This document shows, in pieces, positions 35,379 to 44,639 of a stretch of DNA of 64,000 nt; within the stretch, counting starts at the first letter, position 1, and each line of letters begins with the position of its first letter. Source of the stretch: Calditrichota bacterium (GTDB taxonomy: Bacteria; Calditrichota; Calditrichia; Calditrichales; J004). The stretch covers positions 62,001 to 126,000 of the forward strand of contig JABFGF010000008.1 of assembly GCA_013112635.1 (NCBI GenBank), written 5' to 3'. The notes under the pieces were generated by a model. It was not told the DNA's origin, made no database searches, and saw nothing but the letters and a program-made list of their open reading frames with translations. The position numbers were made by a program, and so were the translations under genes.

Positions 35379-35978
35379 GTGAAAATTCAAATATTAATAA
35401 TCCTTACAATATTACTTTCATTATTGTCATTTGCCCAGGAACCGGCATCCACTAATATTGTATGGATTGAGAAAAATATAAACTCAATATTGGATTCACT
35501 TAAGATTGAAAAGTCCATAAATGGAAGTACTATTGAGATTAAACTTGGAGTTGTAAAAGGAGAAAAAAAAGGATTTATAAAAAATCAGGTTCTGAGTTAT
35601 TTGAGTAAAAAACAATCTGAGAAAAAGCTTGAAACCTTTTCAAAATTTCACATTGAACAATTCAACACAACCATCGTTTACGAACAGAATTCGGATGGTT
35701 TTTTAAATTTAAATACCTATTATTTACGGAAAAATAAAATAACATTTTCTGGTTGGATTGAAGATTCAACTTCAAAAACAATCAAATCGTTTAATATAAA
35801 TAAAGTTTTTAGTAACGAACTGAAAATCGAAAATCTGGAGCAGATTGAAGTTAGTCCATATTCTTTTAGCAAGGGTGAAATAAAAGATTTATCGTTTTGG
35901 ACAAGCACACTGGAACCAATTTTAGTTGGCGGGTCAGTGGCAGTAATAGTTTATCTGTTTTTTTCAGTTAGAAGCTAA
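35379..35978 (+). CDS. Exported protein of unknown function with C-terminal anchor
   Basis: About 199 residues from a GTG at 35379, which begins a clean signal peptide (KIQILIILTILLSLLSFAQ). A TTG at 35343 would add 12 unlikely residues. The mature part is Lys- and Ser-rich with mixed strands, and it ends in a hydrophobic segment (ILVGGSVAVIVYLFFSV) that could anchor it. I recognise no family. It lies 26 bases before the BamD gene start and may be co-transcribed with it. Confidence 0.55.
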   Translation: MKIQILIILTILLSLLSFAQEPASTNIVWIEKNINSILDSLKIEKSINGSTIEIKLGVVKGEKKGFIKNQVLSYLSKKQSEKKLETFSKFHIEQFNTTIVYEQNSDGFLNLNTYYLRKNKITFSGWIEDSTSKTIKSFNINKVFSNELKIENLEQIEVSPYSFSKGEIKDLSFWTSTLEPILVGGSVAVIVYLFFSVRS

Positions 35979-36004
35979 ACAACGTGTTTAAGGAGAATTT
36001 TATC

Positions 36005-36781
36005 TTGAAAAGAGTTTTTTTAGTTATTGTACTAGCCCTGTTTTTAATTAGCTGTGGTGGAAATAAACCAACCCCGGAATGGAATGCCAGCGATTATTTT
36101 AAAGCTGCCAAAGAAAAATTTGACGATGAAAGTTACTTTGAAGCTTCGAACGATTTTAATGTTGTTTTGTTAAGATTTGCAGGTAGTGTTGTGGCTGATA
36201 GTGCGCAATTTTATCTGGCAGAATCTCATTTCAAAATGGGTGATTATCTTATTGCCGGTGTTGAATTTGAGAAATTAATTAATGATATGAATCAGAGCCC
36301 ATTAGTTAAGCAATCACAAATGAAGTTAGCTGACAGCTATTATGAACTTTCACCGAGATCTGCACTTGACCAGGAGTATACCTTAAAGTCAATCCGCGAA
36401 TACCAATATTTCATTGATGAATTTCCTACGGACACATCAAAGCAAACTGCTGAAAAACGAATTTTTGAGCTGCGTGGTAAACTAAGTAAAAAAGAATGGC
36501 AAAATGCCGAAATTTACCGCAAAATGAAGGAATTTAAAGCAGCAATAATTTATTATGATCAGGTTCTTTCAAAATATTATGATACTGATTGGGCTGATGA
36601 TTCACAATATGGAAAAGTTATTACCCTTATCGAAGCGGAAGATGTTGAGCAGGCAAACTTGGAAGCAGTAAAGTTTGAAGAACAATTCCCTGATAGTGAA
36701 CTGCTGGAAAAATTGTTAGATTCGAAAAAAGAAATTAAAGAAATGCAGGATGAGCTGGCCAAAAATGAAAAAAGTGAATAA
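36005..36781 (+). CDS. bamD: Outer-membrane assembly lipoprotein BamD
   Basis: This lipoprotein of about 258 residues (LALFLISC lipobox) consists of tetratricopeptide helices: WNASDYFKAAKEKFDDESYFEASNDFNVVLLRFAGS, then SAQFYLAESHFKMGDYLIAGVEFEKLI, the pattern of BamD/YfiO. BamD is the essential lipoprotein partner of BamA in folding outer-membrane barrels. I chose the TTG at 36005 because AAGGAG lies 9 bases before it and the lipoprotein signal then starts at once; the GTG at 35984 overlaps poorly with any ribosome-binding site. Its stop overlaps the NadD gene. Confidence 0.88.
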   Translation: MKRVFLVIVLALFLISCGGNKPTPEWNASDYFKAAKEKFDDESYFEASNDFNVVLLRFAGSVVADSAQFYLAESHFKMGDYLIAGVEFEKLINDMNQSPLVKQSQMKLADSYYELSPRSALDQEYTLKSIREYQYFIDEFPTDTSKQTAEKRIFELRGKLSKKEWQNAEIYRKMKEFKAAIIYYDQVLSKYYDTDWADDSQYGKVITLIEAEDVEQANLEAVKFEEQFPDSELLEKLLDSKKEIKEMQDELAKNEKSE

Positions 36782-37364
36782 TTCTATTGGCTTATTTGGG
36801 GGAACGTTCGATCCACCACATATTGGCCACATGGTTGTTGCAGAATGGCTAAGTGAGGTTCTGGAAATTGAAAAAACTTTTTTTATCCCTACCAAAATTC
36901 ATCCCTTAAAAAAAAGACCGGAAATAAGCACGTCTACAATAAGAAAAGAGATGATTACTGCAGTTTTGCAGGATTATGCAAATTTTGAATTAAGTACATT
37001 TGAAATTGACCGTGATACTATTTCTTACACAATTGACACAATTAAACATTTTAAAACTAAATATCCTCAGAGTGAAATATTTTACCTTATCGGCGCTGAT
37101 AACCTGGATTCTTTTTTACAGTGGAAAGATCCGTTCCAAATTTTAGAGTTATGCTATTTAGTGGTTTACAACCGTGGGACTAAAAACGAAAAAAATGATC
37201 TTATTGACCACCCAAAAGTTTTGACAATTGAAAGTCCACTTATAGAGATATCTTCGAGCCATGTGCGAAAACGAATCGCAAAACAAATGCCTTTTAGAAG
37301 TCTTGTCCCGCATCAAGTGTTCCAGTATATTACCCAAAACAAATTATATAAAAATAACAGTTGA
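36765..37364 (+). CDS. nadD: Nicotinate-nucleotide adenylyltransferase
   Basis: A protein of 199 residues with the nucleotidyltransferase signature GGTFDPPHIGH at the N-terminus and ISSSHVRKRI near the C-terminus, both diagnostic of NadD. It adenylates nicotinate mononucleotide in NAD synthesis. YLIGADNLDSFLQWK matches the usual FIIGADSL-WK block. I use the ATG at 36765, which places the first strand correctly; it overlaps the BamD gene by 17 bases. Confidence 0.95.
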   Translation: MKKVNNSIGLFGGTFDPPHIGHMVVAEWLSEVLEIEKTFFIPTKIHPLKKRPEISTSTIRKEMITAVLQDYANFELSTFEIDRDTISYTIDTIKHFKTKYPQSEIFYLIGADNLDSFLQWKDPFQILELCYLVVYNRGTKNEKNDLIDHPKVLTIESPLIEISSSHVRKRIAKQMPFRSLVPHQVFQYITQNKLYKNNS

Positions 37365-37472
37365 AAATCCTGCCCTGAGTTTTGATTAGGAATATGGATG
37401 TTTTTTTTTATTAAATTTTTGCACAATTTCACTCACTATATTTTTTATTACAATTTTTAGGATAAACATTTC

Positions 37473-37763
37473 GTGTTCCTTGCAAAAGTTGTTGGTTCTG
37501 TCTGGGCCACCAAAAAGACTGATAATCTATCTAATTTGAAGTTTTTGGTTGTAAACCCAATTAACTTAAAAAAAGACCCGCTTACTGATGTAATAGTTGT
37601 TGCCGATGTTCTTGGAGCCGGTGTTGGTGAAACTGTAATTTGTGCATATGGTCATGCAGCACGTAAAGCAATCTCATCTCAAAACCCGGCCGATTTGAGC
37701 ATTGAAGCTGCGGTGATTGGAATTGTTGACAAAATTGATATTGATAAATCTAAAATAGAATAG
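37473..37763 (+). CDS. EutN/CcmL-family microcompartment vertex-type protein
   Basis: This 96-residue protein is of the usual EutN/CcmL length. It starts FLAKVVGSVWATKK, followed by LKFLVVNPINL, VVADVLGAGVGETVICAYGHAAR and AAVIGIVDKIDI; this is the standard family order. Such proteins form pentamers that cap the corners of bacterial microcompartments. No hexameric shell protein or cargo enzyme gene is in the window. It stands 7 bases before an ACT-domain gene, so its role may be outside a classical shell. The start is GTG with AGGA upstream. Confidence 0.88.
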   Translation: MFLAKVVGSVWATKKTDNLSNLKFLVVNPINLKKDPLTDVIVVADVLGAGVGETVICAYGHAARKAISSQNPADLSIEAAVIGIVDKIDIDKSKIE

Positions 37764-37770
37764 GAATTCT

Positions 37771-38226
37771 ATGGCTTCTCTAACAGAAAACCAAATAAGA
37801 CAAATTGCCGAACAGGCGCTAAAGCAATTAGGCGACCATGCCACAGCTGCCAATATCGAGCAAGTAGTTCACGAAACGGTTCAACGGTTGAGCAATGAGT
37901 CACCGCAAGAAAATCAGCAAAAAAACACATCTTTGCCAAACAATAACAAAAAAACGGATCGTGTGATTGTTACAGCATTTGGTAAAAACAAAATCGGGAT
38001 TCTCGCCGGGATGACAGGTTGTCTGGCCACTACTAAATGTGACGTGATTGATCTTTCGCAAAAAATATTGCAGGAGTTTTTTACAATTATGCTTTTAGTG
38101 GATATCTCATATTCTGATTTATCGTTTGAGCAAATAAAAGATGAGCTGGTTAAAACCGGTGAAGAATTTGATCTCAAAGTAATTGTTCAGCATGAAGAAA
38201 TATTTAAAACTATGCACAGGATTTGA
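37771..38226 (+). CDS. ACT-domain protein (UPF0237-like) with N-terminal extension
   Basis: This is a 151-residue protein. The C-terminal 90 residues form a UPF0237-type ACT domain (RVIVTAFGKNKIGILAGMTGCLA, then CDVIDLSQKILQEFFTIMLLVDIS). Such stand-alone ACT proteins usually pair with UPF0210 proteins, and here that gene is next. The extra N-terminal 45 residues begin with an amphipathic helix, TENQIRQIAEQALKQL, joined to the ACT domain by a polar linker. Its shape resembles the encapsulation peptides of microcompartment cargo. Together with the vertex-type gene just upstream, this suggests the two products interact; the link is inference. Confidence 0.75.
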   Translation: MASLTENQIRQIAEQALKQLGDHATAANIEQVVHETVQRLSNESPQENQQKNTSLPNNNKKTDRVIVTAFGKNKIGILAGMTGCLATTKCDVIDLSQKILQEFFTIMLLVDISYSDLSFEQIKDELVKTGEEFDLKVIVQHEEIFKTMHRI

Positions 38227-38228
38227 TT

Positions 38229-39590
38229 ATGCAAATTGAATTGGCAGAAATACTTGAAACGATACGCATGACCGAGGTTGAGCATTTTGATATCCGTACG
38301 GTTACAATGGGTATTAATCTAAAAGATTGTTCAAGTGATAACCTGGAATCACTCAAACAAAATATTTATGAAAAAGTTACCCGCTCAGCTGCCGAGCATG
38401 TAAAAACTGCAGAAATGATTGAATCCGATTTTGGTATTTCGATTGCAAATAAAAGGGTTTCCATTACACCACTTTCTTTGGTAGCAGATGGTTTTTATGC
38501 GGAAGATTTTGTGGAGCTTGCCCAGGTGCTGGATAAAGCCGCTGATAATTTGGGAATAGATTATCTGGGTGGATATTCTGCATTGGTACAAAAGGGATTT
38601 AGTAAAGGTGATCTTAGCCTTATTAAATCTATCCCGGAAGCACTTTCCACAACAAAACATATTTGCTCTTCTATAAATGTTGCTACTACAAAAGCCGGAA
38701 TAAATATGGATGCTGTTTACCTGATGGGCAAAATGATAAAAGAGACAGCAGAAAAAACAGCAGACCAGGAAGGAATTGGCTGCGCAAAACTTGTTGTTTT
38801 TGCCAATGCACCGGAAGATAATCCGTTTATTGCCGGGGCTTTTCATGGAGTAAGCGAACCAGATATAGTAGTCAATGTTGGTATTAGCGGGCCAGGAGTT
38901 ATTTTACGGGCTGTACAAGAGGCACCTCATCATAATTTTAGTTCGCTGGCTGAAAAGATAAAAGGAATGGCGTTTAAAATTACGCGGGCCGGAGAATTTG
39001 TTGGCCGTAAAGTGGCCGAGATTCAAAACCTGCCATTTGGAATTGTTGATATTTCCCTGGCTCCAACACCCATGCCCGGTGATAGTATTGCCGACATTTT
39101 AAAAGCTATGGGAATTGAAGATGTGGGCGCTGCTGGAACAACAGCTGCTTTGGCAATGCTTAATGATTCGGTAAAACGAGGCGGTCTTATGGCATCATCG
39201 CATGTGGGCGGAATGAGCGGGGCTTTTATTCCAATTTCCGAGGATCAGGGGTTTATTTCAGCCGCGGAAAAAGGCCACATTACTTTGGAAAAAATGGAAG
39301 CCATGACCAGCGTATGCAGCGTTGGGATTGATATGGTTGCCGTGCCCGGAGATACATCTTCTGAGGTTATTGCAGGTTTAATTGCCGATGAATGTGCCAT
39401 TGGTGTTGCCAATAGTAAAACAACTGCTGTTCGTGTTATTCCAGTTCCGGGAAAAGATGTTGGAGAAGCAGCGGATTATGGTGGTTTGCTTGGTGTGGCT
39501 CCGATAATGCCAATCTCAAAATTGAATAATGACCAGTTTATTAAACGAGGTGGACGGATTCCCGCGCCGGTTAAAGGAATTAATAATTAA
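38229..39590 (+). CDS. UPF0210 (DUF711) family protein
   Basis: A protein of 453 residues. Pairing with the ACT-domain protein, length and sequence (EHFDIRTVTMGINLKDC at the start, NVGISGPGVI, GAAGTTAALAMLNDSVKRGGLMASSHVGGMSGAFIPISED and VIPVPGKDVGEAADYGGLLG later) fit UPF0210. The biochemical role is unknown; the conserved Cys, Glu and Gly-rich motifs suggest an enzyme. The ATG at 38229 follows the previous stop by two bases. Together with the EutN-like and ACT genes it forms a tight three-gene unit. Confidence 0.85.
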   Translation: MQIELAEILETIRMTEVEHFDIRTVTMGINLKDCSSDNLESLKQNIYEKVTRSAAEHVKTAEMIESDFGISIANKRVSITPLSLVADGFYAEDFVELAQVLDKAADNLGIDYLGGYSALVQKGFSKGDLSLIKSIPEALSTTKHICSSINVATTKAGINMDAVYLMGKMIKETAEKTADQEGIGCAKLVVFANAPEDNPFIAGAFHGVSEPDIVVNVGISGPGVILRAVQEAPHHNFSSLAEKIKGMAFKITRAGEFVGRKVAEIQNLPFGIVDISLAPTPMPGDSIADILKAMGIEDVGAAGTTAALAMLNDSVKRGGLMASSHVGGMSGAFIPISEDQGFISAAEKGHITLEKMEAMTSVCSVGIDMVAVPGDTSSEVIAGLIADECAIGVANSKTTAVRVIPVPGKDVGEAADYGGLLGVAPIMPISKLNNDQFIKRGGRIPAPVKGINN

Positions 39591-39601
39591 TTTTGAAAAT
39601 T

Positions 39602-40468
39602 ATGTCAAAAAAAAGAAAAATAAAAGTAGCAATTGCCCAGGTAAACTCTGTTTTAGCGGATCTTGACAGGAATATTGACAAGCATATTGAGTTTATTGAA
39701 CAGGCCATATCACAAAAGGCTGATCTTATTGTTTTCCCGGAGTTATCGCTAACAGGATATTCATTAAAAGATGCCACATTTGATGTAGCTTTGGCCAAAA
39801 ATGATCCCCGATTGGATAGAATCCGCGACCTGAGTTCAAAGATTTCTATTTCCTGCGGGATTGTAGAGATGGGTGATCGCTTTGAGTTTTATAATACCAA
39901 TCTTTTTTTCGAAGACGGTAAACTTTTGACTACACACCGTAAAGTTTATTTACCTACTTATGGTGTTTTTGAAGAAGAACGATACTTCTCTTCCGGAAAC
40001 CGCTTTCATGCTTTCGATTCTAAACTGGGTAAGTTTGGCACTCTTGTTTGTGAAGATATCTGGCATACAGCTTCGGGGCTAATTCTTGCTCTGGATGGAG
40101 CATCGATTATGCTGGTAACAGCTGCAGGCCTCACGCGTGGAACCACCAAAGATGACAAACCTGAAAACATAAGTGCCTGGGAAACTATTGTAAAATCATT
40201 GGCAATTTCAACAACATCGTACGTTGTATTTGTAAACCGGGTTGGAGTAGAAGACGGATTAATATTTTGGGGTGGTTCGGAACTGGTTCAGCCAAACGGG
40301 AAAGCTGTTGGCAAGGCAGAATATTTTGAAGAAGAACTTCTTATTGCAGAAATAGATATGCATGTTCTTAAACATGCTCGTTTAAATACTACTTTATTGA
40401 GCGATGAAAAACTGCCTGTTTTAATTGAAGAGTTTACACGGGTTCATAAAAAGAATAAAGATTACTGA
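39602..40468 (+). CDS. Carbon-nitrogen hydrolase (nitrilase superfamily)
   Basis: A protein of 288 residues with the catalytic triad in order: E47 in VFPELSLTGYS, K114 in HRKVYLPTYG and C150 in LVCEDIWH. This is the amidase/NAD-synthetase-type glutaminase branch; the CEDIWH block resembles that of glutamine-dependent NAD synthetases and related stand-alone amidases. The substrate is unknown. It starts 11 bases after the UPF0210 gene, so it probably belongs to the same operon. An in-frame TTG lies 9 bases before the ATG used. Confidence 0.9.
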   Translation: MSKKRKIKVAIAQVNSVLADLDRNIDKHIEFIEQAISQKADLIVFPELSLTGYSLKDATFDVALAKNDPRLDRIRDLSSKISISCGIVEMGDRFEFYNTNLFFEDGKLLTTHRKVYLPTYGVFEEERYFSSGNRFHAFDSKLGKFGTLVCEDIWHTASGLILALDGASIMLVTAAGLTRGTTKDDKPENISAWETIVKSLAISTTSYVVFVNRVGVEDGLIFWGGSELVQPNGKAVGKAEYFEEELLIAEIDMHVLKHARLNTTLLSDEKLPVLIEEFTRVHKKNKDY

Positions 40469-40562
40469 TAATCTCTTTCCTCTCTTTCTATTAATTGAAA
40501 AAAACTCATTGTACTTTAAAGGTCTAACTGTTACCAATTTAAATTCCTATAAAGAGAATAGA

Positions 40563-40973
40563 ATGAAATCACTGAATCGCGCATGGTTGGAAAAAAATAA
40601 AAAATGGTTTATTCCAACAATAATTACTAGCGGAGTTCTATTAATAATTACTTTTGTTTCCTTGTTTGTTTTTACCATTATAGGTCATATAAAAGAAAGT
40701 GAAGCCTATCAGGAAACAATGGGGGTTGTAAGAACCAATGAGGTTTGTCTTAAATATTTGGGCAATCCAATTGAAACCGGATTTTTAATTTCAGCAAGTT
40801 TTAGCATTAGCGGATCATCAGGTAGTGCCTCTTTAAGCATTCCAATTAGTGGCCCAAAAGGTGAGGGATACATTTTTTCTGAAGCCATAAAAAAATTAGG
40901 TAAATGGAAGGTTATAGATATTGTTTTCGAAATAAATGAAAATAGATTTGTTTTATTAGAAAGCAGCCGTTAA
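40563..40973 (+). CDS. Coa1-like membrane protein (cytochrome oxidase assembly-type)
   Basis: A protein of 136 residues from the ATG at 40563. The earlier in-frame ATG at 40425 overlaps the nitrilase gene and adds no sensible sequence. It has one transmembrane helix (about 17-40), then SEAYQETMGVVRTNEVCLKYLGNPIETG and GSSGSASLSIPISGPKGEGYIF, then a C-terminal strand pair. This is the pattern of bacterial Coa1-family proteins, related to the mitochondrial oxidase assembly factor. The real function in bacteria is uncertain. Confidence 0.7.
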   Translation: MKSLNRAWLEKNKKWFIPTIITSGVLLIITFVSLFVFTIIGHIKESEAYQETMGVVRTNEVCLKYLGNPIETGFLISASFSISGSSGSASLSIPISGPKGEGYIFSEAIKKLGKWKVIDIVFEINENRFVLLESSR

Positions 40974-41124
40974 AATTTTTGTTTTATTTGTTATTTATAT
41001 GACTAAGAATGCAGAGTTTCCAAGCATCTTAATAATGTATCCAGAAACTTTTGCTCTTTTTAATTTAAAAAACTAAATTCGGGCTTTTTATCCGGAAGAT
41101 AATTTAGGACGTAAGGGAGGATCC

Positions 41125-41607
41125 ATGGATCTCAAAGAAATACAAAAGTTAATAAAAATGGTAGAATCAGCTGAAATCAGCGAATTTGAAATTGAAGAAA
41201 AAGGTAATAAAATACGAATCAGTAAAAACAATTCTGCAAATTCAAATAATGAAACACACATAATCCCAACAATGATGCCGCAAATGCAGGCTCCTGTTGC
41301 CGCTGCACCTGCCGCAGCTCCTGTAGCCGATTCTGCCTCTGCGCCAACACCGGCAAAAAATGATAATGTAATTGAAGTGCGGTCACCAATGGTTGGTACA
41401 TTTTACCGTGCAGCAGGACCGGACTCCGATCCATACACAGATGTGAATAAAACTGTAAAAGCCGGTGATGTTTTATGTATTGTTGAAGCTATGAAATTGA
41501 TGAATGAAATTGAATCTGAAGTTTCAGGTAAAATAGTTGAAATTTTAGTGCAAAATGCCCAGCCTGTTGAATATAATCAGGTATTATTCCTGGTCGAAAA
41601 AGGCTAA
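41125..41607 (+). CDS. accB: Biotin carboxyl carrier protein of acetyl-CoA carboxylase
   Basis: A 160-residue protein with an N-terminal helical segment, a Pro/Ala-rich linker (about 52-77) and a C-terminal biotinyl domain with [10 protein letters not shown], in which K124 is biotinylated. It carries CO2 from biotin carboxylase to the transferase in fatty acid synthesis. It is followed by its own terminator and then by the biotin carboxylase gene, so the two may be separate units. GGGAGGATCC precedes the ATG. Confidence 0.95.
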   Translation: MDLKEIQKLIKMVESAEISEFEIEEKGNKIRISKNNSANSNNETHIIPTMMPQMQAPVAAAPAAAPVADSASAPTPAKNDNVIEVRSPMVGTFYRAAGPDSDPYTDVNKTVKAGDVLCIVEAMKLMNEIESEVSGKIVEILVQNAQPVEYNQVLFLVEKG

Positions 41608-41628
41608 CAGCATTATAATAGATTTAAT

Positions 41629-41664
41629 AAAAGGGAAAGGTGCATAACCATTCCCTTTTTTTTT
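41629..41664 (+). terminator. Rho-independent terminator between accB and accC
   Basis: AAAAGGGAA pairs with TTCCCTTTT around a 13-base loop, ending in a run of nine T. Confidence 0.85.
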
Positions 41665-41843
41665 GATTTGATTACCAAATCTTTGCTTAATAATCTTCCC
41701 TTTAAGCTTGTAATGATTTATATTAAATTCTAAATTTAGAATCTTAAAAATTTAAAAATAACTACGATCTAATTTTTCAAACCAACATAGCCATTTTCAT
41801 AAAAAGACAATGGGATTAAAATATAGTTTGTTCGGGAGGAAAT

Positions 41844-43205
41844 TTGTTTAATAAAATTTTAATTGCTAATCGCGGAGAGATTGCGCTGAGGATTATCCGC
41901 GCTTGCCAGGAGCTTGGAATTAAAACGGTTGCTGTTTACTCAGAGGCCGATGAAGACTCGCTACACGTCCGTTTTGCTGATGAGGCAATTTGTATTGGAC
42001 CGGCAAAAGGGATTGATAGTTATTTGAAGCCCGACAGAATAATTGCCGCGGCTGAAGTGACAGGTTCTGAAGCTATTCACCCGGGATATGGATTTTTATC
42101 AGAAAATGCAGAGTTTGCAGATATGTGCGCTTCGCACGGATTTAAATTTATAGGGGCGCCGGGCAAAGTTATTAGAATGATGGGTGATAAAGCGCAGGCA
42201 AAAGAAAATATGAAAAGCGCCGGAGTTCCTGTTGTGCCAGGCAATGAAGGTGTAATTACCAATTTAGACGAAGCAAAAAAACTTGCTGAAGAAATGGGAT
42301 TCCCGGTCATTTTAAAAGCAGTTTCTGGTGGTGGTGGCCGCGGAATGCGTATTGTCAATTCTGTTGATGAGTTTGAAGTTAATTATCAGATGGCCAGTTC
42401 GGAAGCTGCGGGGGCTTTTAATAACCCGGATATGTATCTTGAAAAATTTATCCAAAACCCGCGTCACATAGAAATCCAGATAATGGCTGATCAACATGGA
42501 AATGCTGTTTACCTGGGTGAGCGTGAATGCAGTATACAACGCAGACATCAAAAATTAATTGAAGAAGCGCCTTCCGCAGTTGTATCTGAGGAATTACGGA
42601 AAAAAATGGGACAGGTATCCGTTGCAGGATCAAAAAAAGTTGGATATGAAGGCGCCGGAACGATTGAATTTTTACTAGATTCTGATGATAATTTTTATTT
42701 CATGGAAATGAATACACGGATTCAAGTGGAGCATCCTGTTACCGAGATGATTTACGACCGGGATTTGCTGAAAGATCAAATTCGGGTTGCATCCGGTGAA
42801 GAGTTGGGCTATACACAGGACGATCTCAAAATTAGAGGCCATGCCATAGAATGCCGTATCAATGCTGAAGATTGGGAACGTAACTTTATGCCAAATCCCG
42901 GAGAGGTAACCAGCTTTCATGTTCCTGGTGGCCCCGGAGTACGGGTTGATTCTCATGTATACCAACGTTATAAAATCCCGCCATTTTATGATTCGCTTAT
43001 TGCCAAGCTTATTTGCTATGGGAAAACCCGCGCAGAAGCGACTAGTAGGCTAAACAGGGCGTTGGATGAATTTGTAATTGAAGGTGTTAAAACAACAATC
43101 CCTTTTCATAAAAGGCTTATTGCCACACGGGAATTTGTAGAAGCAGATTTTGATACCGGTTTATTAGATAGAATAAATTTACTTGATGAACAGGAGGTTT
43201 CATGA
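41844..43205 (+). CDS. accC: Biotin carboxylase subunit of acetyl-CoA carboxylase
   Basis: This 453-residue protein has the usual AccC length. It begins [17 protein letters not shown] and has the ATP-grasp blocks: [44 protein letters not shown], and [15 protein letters not shown] for Mg and bicarbonate binding. It carboxylates the biotin of AccB using ATP and bicarbonate. The start is TTG with GGGAGGAAA in front. Its stop overlaps the ATG of the glycine-cleavage H gene (ATGA), an unusual coupling. Confidence 0.96.
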   Translation: MFNKILIANRGEIALRIIRACQELGIKTVAVYSEADEDSLHVRFADEAICIGPAKGIDSYLKPDRIIAAAEVTGSEAIHPGYGFLSENAEFADMCASHGFKFIGAPGKVIRMMGDKAQAKENMKSAGVPVVPGNEGVITNLDEAKKLAEEMGFPVILKAVSGGGGRGMRIVNSVDEFEVNYQMASSEAAGAFNNPDMYLEKFIQNPRHIEIQIMADQHGNAVYLGERECSIQRRHQKLIEEAPSAVVSEELRKKMGQVSVAGSKKVGYEGAGTIEFLLDSDDNFYFMEMNTRIQVEHPVTEMIYDRDLLKDQIRVASGEELGYTQDDLKIRGHAIECRINAEDWERNFMPNPGEVTSFHVPGGPGVRVDSHVYQRYKIPPFYDSLIAKLICYGKTRAEATSRLNRALDEFVIEGVKTTIPFHKRLIATREFVEADFDTGLLDRINLLDEQEVS

Positions 43206-43579
43206 ATATTCCTTCAGAATTAAAATATACAAAAGACCATGAATGGGCAAAACTTGAAGGTGATATTGTTACTGTAGGAATTACAGATTATGCACAGGGC
43301 GAACTTGGTGATGTCGTTTTTGTTGAATTGCCTGCTGCTGGTGATGAGGTAAGCCAGGATGAAACATTCGGCACAATTGAAGCTGTTAAAGCAGTTGCCG
43401 ATCTATTTAGTCCGCTTACGGGTGAAGTTGTCGAAATAAATGAAGCCTTGACTGACCAACCGGATATTGTAAATAGCGATCCTTACGGCGAAGGCTGGAT
43501 GGCAAAAATTAAAATACCTGATGAAAGTGAATGGAATGCCTTAATGTCTGATGAAGATTATAAGAATCTTATCGGGTAA
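43202..43579 (+). CDS. gcvH: Glycine cleavage system H protein
   Basis: A 125-residue lipoyl carrier: [36 protein letters not shown] and [15 protein letters not shown], with K63 as the lipoylation site. It shuttles the aminomethyl group between P, T and L proteins. None of these partners is encoded here; the gene is instead coupled to accC by a four-base overlap. Stand-alone H proteins can also serve in lipoate transfer. Confidence 0.95.
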   Translation: MNIPSELKYTKDHEWAKLEGDIVTVGITDYAQGELGDVVFVELPAAGDEVSQDETFGTIEAVKAVADLFSPLTGEVVEINEALTDQPDIVNSDPYGEGWMAKIKIPDESEWNALMSDEDYKNLIG

Positions 43580-43616
43580 TAAATTTCTGCTTTAAAAGAT
43601 CTGGTTTGGAATATAA

Positions 43617-44606
43617 ATGCAAAAAATACTAATAGCCGATGACAACGAGGAAATGCTGGACACGCTTGTCCGTATTTTTGGACTTTATGATTTTGAAGTC
43701 ATTAAAGCTTTAGATGGTAAAGAAGCTATTACTGCGGCAGAACAAAATATACCGGATATTATTATTTTAGATGGCATGATGCCTATTATGGATGGATTTG
43801 AAGCATGCCAGATTTTAAAACAGAAAAAGGCAACAAAAGAGATTCCCGTTGTTTTTTTGACTGCAAATTTTATGGAATTGCGCGACAGGATAAAAGGACT
43901 TGAACTTGGCGCAGATGACTACCTGCTGAAACCTTTCAACTCCAAAGAACTCGTTGCTAGAATTAAATCCATTATCAAAAGAACGGAAACTACTAAAAAG
44001 CTTAGAGAGGATAACCAGCAGTTAATAAATAAAAACAGTCTTATCGAAGACGAATTTAAAAAGCTGTTGGAAAGCAAAAAAAATGTAGAACAAAATCCTG
44101 TAACAGATTCATCGACAGGATTATACAAATTTGACTTGTTCAAAGACCAGGTTGAAAACGAACTGCAAAGGTCTTTGCGTTTTAGCAACGATCTTTCCTT
44201 AATCCTGATCAGTTTTGATAATCTTATAAAGATAAAAGATTCGCTTGGCTCTCAGCTATACAATTATTTTGTTATTAAAATTGCTAATTTTATTTTAAAC
44301 CAAACACGTACTATTGATATCGTGTCATTTAATGAGAAAACCGGTTTTTATATTTTGTTGCCCCAAACTGATTTTGACGGGGCAAACGCTAAAGCTGCAA
44401 ATATTAAAGAGACCCTTAAAGCAAACAAGTACATTGATGAAGAAATACTAAAAACACTAGAGTTTTCGAAAAAGAAGCTTTCTGACATTTCAAAACTAAG
44501 TTTTAAGTTTGGTGTTTCATCAAATAGTAAAGATGATTCAATAGCAAAAGCTGATGATTTATTACAGATTGCCGAAAAAGCTTTAGGTGAGTTGCCAGAA
44601 AACTAA
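43617..44606 (+). CDS. Response regulator with degenerate GGDEF domain
   Basis: A 329-residue protein. The receiver domain is intact (D8/D9, phosphoacceptor D52, K105 in LLKPF). A coiled-coil linker (about 120-160) leads to a diguanylate-cyclase-like fold (DSSTGLYKFDLFKDQVENELQRS and on), but the signature loop reads NEKTGFYIL instead of GGDEF. It cannot make cyclic di-GMP in the usual way, so it may bind a ligand or a partner. It is followed 33 bases later by another response regulator. Confidence 0.85.
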   Translation: MQKILIADDNEEMLDTLVRIFGLYDFEVIKALDGKEAITAAEQNIPDIIILDGMMPIMDGFEACQILKQKKATKEIPVVFLTANFMELRDRIKGLELGADDYLLKPFNSKELVARIKSIIKRTETTKKLREDNQQLINKNSLIEDEFKKLLESKKNVEQNPVTDSSTGLYKFDLFKDQVENELQRSLRFSNDLSLILISFDNLIKIKDSLGSQLYNYFVIKIANFILNQTRTIDIVSFNEKTGFYILLPQTDFDGANAKAANIKETLKANKYIDEEILKTLEFSKKKLSDISKLSFKFGVSSNSKDDSIAKADDLLQIAEKALGELPEN

Positions 44607-44639
44607 ATTAAAAAGCTTCCATTTAAATGGTGATATATT

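Noticed and set aside
40425-40562. N-terminal extension of the Coa1-like protein
   Set aside because: It overlaps the nitrilase gene end and puts non-homologous sequence before the membrane helix.
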